Positions 8,526 through 16,343 of a stretch of DNA of 64,000 nucleotides are shown one piece after another. This DNA is from Novipirellula galeiformis (GTDB taxonomy: Bacteria; Planctomycetota; Planctomycetia; Pirellulales; Pirellulaceae): assembly GCF_007860095.1 (NCBI RefSeq), contig NZ_SJPT01000010.1, forward strand, positions 124,001-188,000, written 5' to 3'. The position numbers and the translations under genes were made by a program. The notes below the pieces were generated by a model. That model was not told the origin of the DNA and ran no database searches. It worked only from the letters and a program-made list of their open reading frames with translations. Positions within the stretch are counted from its first letter, which is position 1. Each line of letters begins with the position of its first letter.

Positions 8526-9680
8526 CTAACGCATCATCGGGACCGCTTCGGGCCGCGCCGCGACCGCAGGCGTTTGAGGGATCTCGTAAGCGCTGAACTC
8601 GGCCCAAAGCGGCATGTGATCGCTGACCAATAACGCTTGCGTTTCACTCAAACCGAGGTCACTTTGCAAATCAATCACGCCGAATCTCCCTGTGTATTCC
8701 CGCGTCATTTGTCCGTCGATGAGAATGTGGTCATAAGTCTTTGTGCGACGCGTATTGGTCGGCGTGTTACCGGCAATGGAAAACACATTGGGGATCATGG
8801 CCAATTCTTGAAGGTTGTCGGCGTCGACGTTCAAATCGCCCAGCAAGATACAGTCCTCTTCGCCTAGCCGATCGTACTCGTATTGCCGAACACGCACAAA
8901 AACGTCGTCGAGAACGTTGATCTCGTTGCTGGTCGCCATTGCCGTCACTTCATCCGGATCGGTGTGGGCGTTGATCAACGTAAAACTGAACGGGTCGTGT
9001 CCAGCGCGTGGAACGGCCAAGGCACGAAACGAAGCCACCATCGGTTCGCGGTGCATTCGATCGGCGGTGTCCTGCACGACGTAGCCGCTGTCGCGAACCA
9101 TTTCAATGCGAGTCTCGTCCCAAACGAACGCATAACATTCGGTTTGCGACGTTCGGCCGATGGGCGGGCTGACCGTGGCGGTGTAGCGTGCCCCAGACGT
9201 ATTGATCAATTGAACCAACCGTTCAACGGGAACGCTGTTTCCGCCGCGTACCTCTTGGATGGCAACCAAATCAAATTGGCTGACGATTTGGGCGAGCGTG
9301 GCCATCACGTCGACGCCATCGCGCATTCGTGTCGAAGATTTCTTGTCGCCGAACATTTGGATGTTGAAGCTCGCCAACCGGATCGTCATCGGTGACCGCT
9401 CCCCAAGCTGCTTAAGCGTGATCGGTTGAACGGGCATCCCGTCGGTCGCAGTGGAAGCCGCTTCACTCGTCGTTAAACGATCCAGCGAGGCAAGGTCGAC
9501 GCGTCCGGTGATGACGAGGAACACTGCCCCGACAATCCCCAACACACTGATCGACGGGCCCAGCCAGCGAGAGAACGGAATGTAGCTAGAGACGGAGCGC
9601 GCACCGGAGCCCGATTTTTTGCGTGATCGCGATCGGCTGCTCTGGAGCAGACTGGGAAGTAGATTCTTTAGTAAGCCCAT
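8526..9680 (-). CDS. Endonuclease/exonuclease/phosphatase-fold protein, membrane-anchored
   Basis: 384 residues. A basic N-terminus rich in Ser/Arg is followed by one hydrophobic segment at about 38-60, so the catalytic domain is probably held outside the cytoplasmic face of a membrane. The DNase I-like fold is shown by IRLASFNIQMFG, LVAIQEVRG (Glu), INAHTDP, ILLGDLNVDA (Asp-Asn) and LVSDHMPLWAEF (Asp-His), in the usual order. The family hydrolyses phosphodiesters in DNA, lipids or inositol phosphates, and nothing here decides between these. It follows the HEAT-repeat gene by 94 bases on the same strand. Confidence 0.8.
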   Translation of the reverse strand: MGLLKNLLPSLLQSSRSRSRKKSGSGARSVSSYIPFSRWLGPSISVLGIVGAVFLVITGRVDLASLDRLTTSEAASTATDGMPVQPITLKQLGERSPMTIRLASFNIQMFGDKKSSTRMRDGVDVMATLAQIVSQFDLVAIQEVRGGNSVPVERLVQLINTSGARYTATVSPPIGRTSQTECYAFVWDETRIEMVRDSGYVVQDTADRMHREPMVASFRALAVPRAGHDPFSFTLINAHTDPDEVTAMATSNEINVLDDVFVRVRQYEYDRLGEEDCILLGDLNVDADNLQELAMIPNVFSIAGNTPTNTRRTKTYDHILIDGQMTREYTGRFGVIDLQSDLGLSETQALLVSDHMPLWAEFSAYEIPQTPAVAARPEAVPMMR

Positions 9681-9712
9681 CCCGGCCTCCTTGCCGATGG
9701 TTGCTCTCGTTT

Positions 9713-9754
9713 GTCGTTGATCGCTCTGTGATCGTCGTTGATCGCTCCGCGATC
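9713..9754. repeat. Two tandem copies of a 21-bp palindromic element
   Basis: Copies lie at 9713-9733 and 9734-9754, unit GTCGTTGATCGCTCYGYGATC. The second copy, with the base that follows, contains the perfect hairpin TGATCGC-TCC-GCGATCA. An exact reverse complement of the second copy occurs at 49173-49193, 39 kb away. The element lies between the HEAT and EEP genes. Confidence 0.75.
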
Positions 9755-9774
9755 ATCACGAAACCGACGCGTCT

Positions 9775-10272
9775 CTACGCCGCGTTTCCGATCGCTTGGA
9801 TCGCTTCACGCACCAATTGCTTCAATCGTGGCGGAGCCGTCGGGGCCGCCTTTTCGAGCGATCCGATTGCGTTCGCAGCCGCGGGGCCGATTTGGGCTAA
9901 CGCCCATGCGGCGCGTTCTCGCGCCGGCAAGTAATTTGAATTCAACAAACAATGCTGCAACGCCTCGACGCCGCCAACCGCTTCAGATTGCAAACGGCCC
10001 AGCATCGTCGCAGCCCAATAGGGGATCTCGCCATCGTTCGGATAAAGCACCAATTCGGCGAGCGTTTCAACGTCGTCCACGTCTGGCAAAACCGAACGCT
10101 GCAACGCTTCGGCGGCCCACATCCGAACCTCTTCATCCGAGTCGACGACAAGCTTGATGCACGCCACCGCCAGACCGGTAACGGCGTCCTGATTGGCCAG
10201 CGTTCGCAAGGTCGCAATTTTGTCTTCGACGCGTTGGCTCGCTAAGCCCGCGGCCCAATCCGATTTTGCCAT
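9775..10272 (-). CDS. HEAT-repeat protein
   Basis: About 165 residues from the ATG at 10272, which has AAGG five bases upstream; longer forms starting at 10299 or 10329 are possible. Helical repeats of ~30 residues are visible, such as EVRMWAAEALQR, IPYWAATMLGRL, ARERAAWALAQIG and LKQLVREAIQAIG, typical of HEAT/PBS-lyase-like solenoids. These act as protein-protein scaffolds. No signal peptide or catalytic motif is seen. The partner is unknown. Confidence 0.75.
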   Translation of the reverse strand: MAKSDWAAGLASQRVEDKIATLRTLANQDAVTGLAVACIKLVVDSDEEVRMWAAEALQRSVLPDVDDVETLAELVLYPNDGEIPYWAATMLGRLQSEAVGGVEALQHCLLNSNYLPARERAAWALAQIGPAAANAIGSLEKAAPTAPPRLKQLVREAIQAIGNAA

Positions 10273-10759
10273 CATCGCCTTGCCATCCCTTGCCGTCATC
10301 GTTAATCGGTTTGTGAAGCACATTGCCACTGTGCAGTCGGCCCCTCACGTAGGACAGCCTGCGTTAGCGTCCGGTGCCCGAAAACACTTGCTTCACCAGC
10401 ATGCTGCGTCCGAGGTAGCAAAAAATCTCAGTTTCACACAAGATCAAGTTCCCGAACCGCAGAAATGCATGCAACAAGATCTGCGACGGTGCTAAGCGAA
10501 TCCCAACCACCATCGCCCCAGCGGAATCGCATTGCTTAGCGGAAGGACGCAAGAATCCGGCCAACCACAATCCGGCCGGCTGGAACCGGCCTACGCCCTA
10601 TCTAACGATGCTCTCGGTGGTTGAACGCCGTTGGCGTCAATGGCAACGAGGCCGGGGAAATTTTAACCGTGCAACAGAGCGTTAGCGGCGCACGCGTGAA
10701 CCGCGTTGCTCCGATTTTAAGGCCCGTGGCCAAGGGACGGTCAAAAGAGAAAACCGCGG
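10273..10759. other. Gene-free spacer
   Basis: This lies between rsmH (which ends at 10760) and the HEAT gene. Short open frames occur on both strands without ribosome sites or family resemblance. A small hairpin GGCCGG-CTGGAA-CCGGCC sits at 10574-10591. Nothing else was recognised. Confidence 0.4.
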
Positions 10760-11728
10760 TTATCGCCGACGGGCGACTCGCAATTTCGCACTTCGGCTAC
10801 GTGCGTTATGCGCCACCTCGGATTCCGTTGGCCGTAGCGGCTTCTTAGTCAAGATCTCCCAACGATCGTCCTCGCGAAACGCGTTTTTGACGATCCGGTC
10901 TTCGAGCGAATGGAAGCTGATGATCACCATCCGGCCGCCCGGTGCGATCCAATTCGGTGCATCACGGAGCGTTCGCTCGAGAATGCCAAGCTCGTCGTTG
11001 ACCGCGATGCGCAGTGCCTGGAACGTTCGCGTGGCGGGGTGAATGTCATGATTGCGGCTACGCGGGACACAGCGACGGCAAATCTCGACCAACTCGTTCA
11101 CCGTGCTGATCGGTTGACGCTCGCGTTGCTTAGCCACAATCGCCCGGGCAATCCGGCGGCTAAAACGCTCTTCACCGTATTGGTAAATCGCATCGGCGAT
11201 CTGTTTTTCATCGTGCATCGCCAACCAACGACTTGCCGGCACGCCATTCTCAGGATCAAACCGCAAATCGAGCGGTCCATCCACCGTGTAGCTAAACCCA
11301 CGTTCGCGGTCGGCCAATTGGTCACTCGATAAACCGAGATCTAAAACCAACGCGTCAGCGGCGGTGAGATCGAATTGGTCGAGCGCCTTGGGCACTTGTT
11401 CATAGCTGGCCAGAAACACGGTCAACCGAGGATCGTGCGTTTCGCTGGAGACCCGCGCACTGACTGCGGGGTCGCGGTCCAGGCCGATCACGCGCACGTC
11501 ATCGGCCGGCAACGCCTCGAGCAACAATCGCGAGTGACCTCCGCCACCGTAGGTTCCATCGACAACGATCTTCGTTGGCGTTTCGGCTACGGTCGGATCG
11601 GCCACCCAATAAACGACTTCGTCGGGCATCACCGAAACATGGCACGTGTCGATTTCGTTCGCATCAATTTCGTTCGCGTCGATTTCATCCACGTTCGTTT
11701 CGCCGATGCCGTTCTCAGTCGTTTTCAT
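10760..11728 (-). CDS. rsmH: 16S rRNA (cytosine-1402-N4)-methyltransferase
   Basis: 322 residues from the ATG at 11728; the frame is open to 11767, but that start would overlap the upstream gene. RsmH (MraW) methylates the ribosomal P-site base C1402 using SAM. The conserved core begins HVSVMPDEVV, followed by the SAM-binding DGTYGGGGHS, LDLGLSSDQL, GFSY..GPLDLRFD, HPATRTFQALRIAVNDEL and ISFHSLEDRIVKNAF. An unusual ~28-residue N-terminal leader contains DEIDANEIDANEID, encoded by a 15-nt tandem repeat near 11655-11700. The usual dcw-cluster neighbours are absent; it follows a TIM-barrel gene by 13 bases instead. Confidence 0.92.
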   Translation of the reverse strand: MKTTENGIGETNVDEIDANEIDANEIDTCHVSVMPDEVVYWVADPTVAETPTKIVVDGTYGGGGHSRLLLEALPADDVRVIGLDRDPAVSARVSSETHDPRLTVFLASYEQVPKALDQFDLTAADALVLDLGLSSDQLADRERGFSYTVDGPLDLRFDPENGVPASRWLAMHDEKQIADAIYQYGEERFSRRIARAIVAKQRERQPISTVNELVEICRRCVPRSRNHDIHPATRTFQALRIAVNDELGILERTLRDAPNWIAPGGRMVIISFHSLEDRIVKNAFREDDRWEILTKKPLRPTESEVAHNARSRSAKLRVARRR

Positions 11729-11741
11729 GGGCTCGCTTGAA

Positions 11742-12677
11742 CTATCCAACACTCGGAACCGATTCACTGCATTGCAGCGCCTTGTCTAAATTACGGCTGA
11801 CTTCCTTCAAACGCTCCAAATCTCCCCCGCCGACTTCCGCAGCCAACCAACCGGTGAATTTGATGTCGCGAAGTGCCTTCTTCACACTTGGCCAATCGAT
11901 GTCGCCTTCGGTGATTTTGGTGAACTTGCCAGTCTCGCGAGAGAATCCCTTGATGTCTAGCTTCTTGATTCGCTGATCGAGCGTACGAACCCATCCCGCA
12001 GGATCGCCGAACCGCCAGTGGTTGCCGATGTCGAATTGGGCACCGACCCACGGCGAATCGAAGGCGTCGATGAACGCGGCAAATGCATCGGCGGTTTGCT
12101 CGGTGCCGCCGTCGACATCGTAGAACATTTCGTTCCAAACGTTCTCCATCAAGATCGAAACACCGTGCTTTTCCGCATCGGGAAGGGCTTGGCTGATGTT
12201 GTCCAGCGCTCGCTTGAAGACCTCGTCGGCGGTTCCGTCGCTTCCACGACCTGGGACCAACAACATCGTATCGGCACCGACCGCCGCGGTTTGTTCGATT
12301 CCTTTACGAAGGCTTACGAGTGCTTTCGCTCGAACTTCGGGATCGGGATCGGTATGCCGGACGCCCCAGTGGTCCGATCCCACGGTGCCATCAATGATCA
12401 AACCGGTGGCCTTGGCAGCCGCGTTGGCCTCCTCGACGTTAAATCCAGGAGCGTTAAGTTCGACACCCTCAAACCCCGCTTCTTTAGCCGCGGCAAATTT
12501 ATCGGCAAGCGAACCTTTGACACCGATCATGCCGATTTTCAGAGTTTTTCGCAGCCATGGTTTGCCCGCAGCGGGGGCGGCATCCACGGCCGAGGTTCGC
12601 ATCATCGCCAAACCGGCAACCGACGCAGCACCAAGTTGAAGGATCTGACGTCGTGGAAACAGAGTGGGTTTATTCAT
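11742..12677 (-). CDS. Tat-exported sugar phosphate isomerase/epimerase-like TIM-barrel protein
   Basis: 311 residues. The N-terminus FPRRQILQLGAASVAGLA is a twin-arginine signal ending near AAPAAG, so folded export is predicted. The remainder is an AP-endonuclease-2/xylose isomerase-like barrel: EGVELNAPG, LVPGRG, SILMENVWNEMF (Glu), GAQFDIGN (Asp), IKKLDIKGFS and WLAAEVGGG (Glu) mark the strand ends that usually bind a divalent metal. The substrate is unknown; the family acts on sugars and inositols. It lies directly upstream of rsmH. Two similar proteins are at 23174 and 40765. Confidence 0.82.
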   Translation of the reverse strand: MNKPTLFPRRQILQLGAASVAGLAMMRTSAVDAAPAAGKPWLRKTLKIGMIGVKGSLADKFAAAKEAGFEGVELNAPGFNVEEANAAAKATGLIIDGTVGSDHWGVRHTDPDPEVRAKALVSLRKGIEQTAAVGADTMLLVPGRGSDGTADEVFKRALDNISQALPDAEKHGVSILMENVWNEMFYDVDGGTEQTADAFAAFIDAFDSPWVGAQFDIGNHWRFGDPAGWVRTLDQRIKKLDIKGFSRETGKFTKITEGDIDWPSVKKALRDIKFTGWLAAEVGGGDLERLKEVSRNLDKALQCSESVPSVG

Positions 12678-12707
12678 CAGTCGTTGTTATCCCGGCAAAG
12701 GTGAGAT

Positions 12708-12898
12708 TCAATAGTAGAGTCCGCCATTGTAGACGAACCAACCGCTCGCAGGAACAAGATAGCGGTTGCGATTGAAATTCACCGGCATCGCGGTTCCCAT
12801 CCCGGTTGAATCACCGGTTTGACCGTCACAGGGAGAGTTTGCCGAGAACGTTGCGTGTCCGTAACACTCCGGCCAATGAACCGGTTGATGCGACCCGG
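12708..12898 (-). pseudogene. Coding-like remnant or small ORF after the ketosynthase gene
   Basis: On the minus strand the last ~60 codons before a TGA at 12708 read like real protein (HWPECYGHATF, then NRNRYLVPASGWFVYNGG near the end). No ATG or GTG precedes this stretch between the ketosynthase stop and the first internal Met. The frame continues in the wrong phase through the end of the ketosynthase gene. It may be the 3' remnant of a lost gene, or a small gene using a start within the ketosynthase. No family is recognised. Confidence 0.35.
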
Positions 12899-14209
12899 CT
12901 AGGCGAAACGGCGAATGCGGACGGCCGAAGCTTGACCTTGGGGAGTGACGTTCACGCTGATGAACTCGTTGCCCGCAGGGACGCCCGAATCGACACATGC
13001 GTTGATCGGGCATGCCGGATCGAGTTTTCCGCAATTCAAGATCGGAAACAATTCGCCGCCAAGTGCATCGAGGCTGGCGACGATCTCGACCATCGATCCT
13101 CCCGCACCCAAATTGCCAAAATGGCCCTTCGCGGTCGTCACCGGTGGTTGTTCCGAGGGGGCACCGAAAACCTCGGCAATCGCCTCGGCCTCGCAACGGT
13201 CGCTCTGGACGGTGCCAAGTCCATGGGCGTGAATGTGACCGACCGACTTGGGATCGGCCTTGCCGAGTGCTCCCTTGAGCACGTTTCGAACGGCGATCCG
13301 GATAAAATCATCGCCCGCTTGGGAACCGACTGCACTGCTGCTGTAGCCGACGACCTCGCCTAAGATTGTCGCCCCCCGCGCTTCGGCATGCTCAAGCGAC
13401 TCGCAAACGATCGCTGCGGCTCCTTCGCCAACGACGCTGCCATCGCGTGACGCGTCAAAGGGGCGACTCATCGTTGCAGGATCCTCGGTGTCTTTAGCGA
13501 GTTTTTCTTGCAGCGACGCATGCAGCGTTCGCAGCGGATGGACTCGAGATCCGGTCGCGCCGACGACCAATGCATCGGCATGCCCACGCTCGATCGTCGA
13601 GACGGCTTCGCCCAACGCCGCACCGCCACTCGCTTCGCGAACGGTGATCGAATTGTTGGGGCCGCGAAGATTGTTATAAATCGCAATGTGACTGGCCGGC
13701 ATGTTTGGCAAGTACTTCAACAACCACAACGGATTGACTTGCGGTTTGCCCGTGCTGCCCCATTTGTCAAAATCGAAGGTGCCGTCCTCGTCCATGCATT
13801 TGAGAATCCCAGCGGAAAACTCTTCCGGCAACGACATGATGTAATCACTGCCGTAGACCACACCGACTCGCTCGGGAACGCGTTTGTCTTCGCTGAGCGC
13901 GGAATCATGCAGCGCCAACTGCGCCACCGCGACGCCCATTTCGATTTCGCGGCACATCACCTTGCTGCCTTTGCGAATCGTTCGCTGCAGGGCTTTGTCC
14001 AACGGTCCGTAGTTCGAAATATCGCCCGTGAACTCGATTGCCTCCGCCCCATGATCCACACTGAGCACCCCAAGCGGCAATTGTGTGAAAGGTCGAACAC
14101 CACTCGTGCCTGCTCGCAAAGCCGACAACATCGTGGAAGAATCGATTCCGAGAGGACTGACGACACCGCGACCAGTGATCACAACGCGACGTGAGGGGGT
14201 TCTATCCAT
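12899..14209 (-). CDS. Beta-ketoacyl-ACP synthase homologue lacking the Cys nucleophile
   Basis: 436 residues, the length of FabF. The thiolase-fold landmarks are present: VVITGRGVVSPLG at the N-terminus, PFDASRDGSVVGEGAAAIV at 250-267 and HAHGLGT with the catalytic His329. In the block that normally carries the nucleophilic Cys (FabF TACTSG) this protein has VREASGG, placing Glu192 at the Cys. In the second catalytic-His block (FabF TGHLLGAAG) it has FGNLGAGG, with Asn366 at the His; Lys361 is kept. It therefore resembles chain-length factor or decarboxylating KS partners more than a condensing enzyme. No acyl carrier protein, second KS or reductase gene is nearby. The role is unknown. Confidence 0.85.
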   Translation of the reverse strand: MDRTPSRRVVITGRGVVSPLGIDSSTMLSALRAGTSGVRPFTQLPLGVLSVDHGAEAIEFTGDISNYGPLDKALQRTIRKGSKVMCREIEMGVAVAQLALHDSALSEDKRVPERVGVVYGSDYIMSLPEEFSAGILKCMDEDGTFDFDKWGSTGKPQVNPLWLLKYLPNMPASHIAIYNNLRGPNNSITVREASGGAALGEAVSTIERGHADALVVGATGSRVHPLRTLHASLQEKLAKDTEDPATMSRPFDASRDGSVVGEGAAAIVCESLEHAEARGATILGEVVGYSSSAVGSQAGDDFIRIAVRNVLKGALGKADPKSVGHIHAHGLGTVQSDRCEAEAIAEVFGAPSEQPPVTTAKGHFGNLGAGGSMVEIVASLDALGGELFPILNCGKLDPACPINACVDSGVPAGNEFISVNVTPQGQASAVRIRRFA

Positions 14210-14556
14210 GGAGGGTTTGCGACCAAACCGGTCGATTCGCTAAGAGTGTCGAGAAACGCATGACGCGCCGGAAACAACGAAGGGGAGTATTCTAGCCAGT
14301 TTTGGCGAATGGTTTCAGTGGGGGCATGTTCAGGGGGGAGCAACACAATCGGCATCATTTTAATCCGCCACTGCTAGCTTCGTAGCCGCAAACCTTTTTT
14401 TGCAGCAAGGGGCATTTTGCAGCAAAGGAACTTGGACGGCAACGATTAACGCAGAACGATTAACGCAGAAGGGAAATCCCCCCAGTCAAAGACGCGAAAC
14501 GTGGAGCGTTTCGTGTCCGTCGTTTTCACAGGATCGGCCAATCCCGCGGCCTTGAA
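14210..14556. other. Spacer with two small tandem repeats
   Basis: No gene was seen. AACGATTAACGCAG occurs twice in tandem at 14441-14468. TTTTGCAGCAARGG occurs twice within 14394-14427. Confidence 0.5.
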
Positions 14557-15765
14557 CTAGTAGCGACCGCGATGGGGAGCATCGAATGGGATCGCAGTTG
14601 CGGTTCGCGGAGCAATCGGGTTGGTCGACAAATTCTCCGACGCGCGGCCTCGGAATTCGACGAACATCAATGCGTCAGCTCGCCCCGAGGTGTTTCCAGT
14701 CACAAAGTCGAGATTCATGATCGAAGATCCCCCTTTGCGTTCCGGACTCGCAACCACGCCGCAGGAGAGCAATAACACCTTGTCGGATTCCCAACGGAAC
14801 CGCTCGTGCAATCGCCAACTGACGACTTGAGGCACGTCGATACGGGTGCGATGCATTTGTTGATTGCGAAGCGGCAGCTCGAGTTCAACCGGATTGAATT
14901 TGTCCACTTGGTCGATTTCAGCCTTGATCATTACATCGATGATTCCGTTGTCGGTCGTCAACAAGGGACTCAACGACAACCGGTAACCTTCTTGAACTTC
15001 GCCCGTTTCCGGTTCGTAGGGAGGCCATCCATGCGGTGACTCGCGAACATTGCGAACGTAGTTACGGCCGCGGGTTTGTGACAATTTTTCGGTTTGTCCG
15101 TTAAAAATCGGAAGATCGACCCCTTGGACTTCACGTGCGTCGGTGCGTTGGCGAAGCAGGTTCAACACAATCGCCGCGTTTTCCTTGCTCAATAGCCATG
15201 CCTGGACGCCAGCCGAATCGACCGGCACGTGCGTCATCAACATGTGAGCGCGAGCTCGCCAATTGGGGTTCCCGACGGTCATCAACCGCAAATGCAAAAC
15301 CTGGGGCTGGATGTCGCCGGCGACAAAGCGATCGACAATGCTGGCGACCACTTGGTGAACTTCCGGTGTGTGGTAAACCGACAATTGATCACGCGTGGCA
15401 CTCATGAACCCGAACGGCTCGGTGAACCAAACGTCGGTCCCGGTTTCTCGTAAAATCCAGTCGATCACGGCCTGTTCCGGCCGATCGTGTTGTGTCAAAT
15501 AACGTGTGTAGGGCGATAAATCGTAGACCCGGTGCTCTTGCCCGGCGCCACGCGGCAATTCGCCTCCCCCAGTCACTTGGCCGTTGCCCGAAGGGCGTGC
15601 GGCGCCAGCGGGTGGAGTGGCGGGGGATTGCTGCAAACTTGGCGGCGTCGCCCCCGGTGGCAGTCCCATGGCTTGTTGAGGTGGCGCTTGCCCATGAACC
15701 GCGGGCATGTCGCTCGTGGCATGGAGAGTGGCGCAAAGCACCCCGGCAATCAAAATTGGACGCAT
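14557..15765 (-). CDS. Exported protein with secretin-like C-terminal region, function unknown
   Basis: About 402 residues from the ATG at 15765; starts at 15774 or 15858 are also open. A signal peptide (MRPILIAGVLCATLHA) is followed by a Pro/Gln/Gly-rich linker to about residue 90. The folded part includes VYHTPEVHQVVASIVDRFV, reminiscent of the STN/N-domain turns before secretin repeats. It then runs into a beta-rich region (GYRLSLSPLLTTDNGIIDVMIKAEID, LLLSCGVVASPERK) resembling a secretin/GspD fold. No pilus or secretion genes are adjacent. The secretin link is an impression from pattern, not a firm assignment. Confidence 0.65.
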   Translation of the reverse strand: MRPILIAGVLCATLHATSDMPAVHGQAPPQQAMGLPPGATPPSLQQSPATPPAGAARPSGNGQVTGGGELPRGAGQEHRVYDLSPYTRYLTQHDRPEQAVIDWILRETGTDVWFTEPFGFMSATRDQLSVYHTPEVHQVVASIVDRFVAGDIQPQVLHLRLMTVGNPNWRARAHMLMTHVPVDSAGVQAWLLSKENAAIVLNLLRQRTDAREVQGVDLPIFNGQTEKLSQTRGRNYVRNVRESPHGWPPYEPETGEVQEGYRLSLSPLLTTDNGIIDVMIKAEIDQVDKFNPVELELPLRNQQMHRTRIDVPQVVSWRLHERFRWESDKVLLLSCGVVASPERKGGSSIMNLDFVTGNTSGRADALMFVEFRGRASENLSTNPIAPRTATAIPFDAPHRGRY

Positions 15766-16343
15766 CGATTCCATTCCTGGTCGGGCGATAGGAGACAAGT
15801 TTTTCGAACCCTGCCTATACGACTTGAGCCGAAGTGGTCGCAAGGGAGAAAAAAACAAAGATTTCTCGATTGCCCAATCTCAGACGATGTTCCCAGCAGT
15901 ATCCCGGCCGCAGCCAGCGTCCCCTACGGTTAGATTTTGCTTGGGAGCAGCAAACCTGTTGCGAGAGGAACCAGGGGGGAAGACAACTTCACAAGGGGGG
16001 ACAGCCCCGTTGCGGAGGGCTGTTTTGGCCTCTTCCCATCCGGGATGACGGGCCAATGACCTTCCTTCGCGGCTGAGAATCACCGATGGGGGACAAGCCC
16101 GGATTGTTTTGCGGGCAGGAGCGTCGCCAGCCCCCCCTACCTGTGGATCCTCTCGATCGAAGAGGGGTGGCGAACGCGTCTAAGGATTGGACGAGCGCGT
16201 CTTGGAACTCGGCGAAAGCGGAGGACAACACGATTCGAATTTGCTAGCGGTTGTTGTTTTCTCGATGCGGCGATTAGAATTCTCCTCCATCTTGGTTCCC
16301 GTTTTAACTTTGCCGAACAATTCGCGTTCATCGGACTTCTGCC
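15766..16343. other. Divergent intergenic region
   Basis: This separates the exported protein (-) from the phosphate transporter (+). It holds a hairpin ACAGCCC...GGGCTGTTTT at about 16001-16025 and G-rich runs. No gene was recognised, and the promoters for both genes should lie here. Confidence 0.4.

Noticed and set aside
12899-14209. Reading the ketosynthase homologue as an ordinary FabF
   Set aside because: The nucleophile block reads Glu, not Cys, directly from the DNA, so a normal condensing function should not be assumed.
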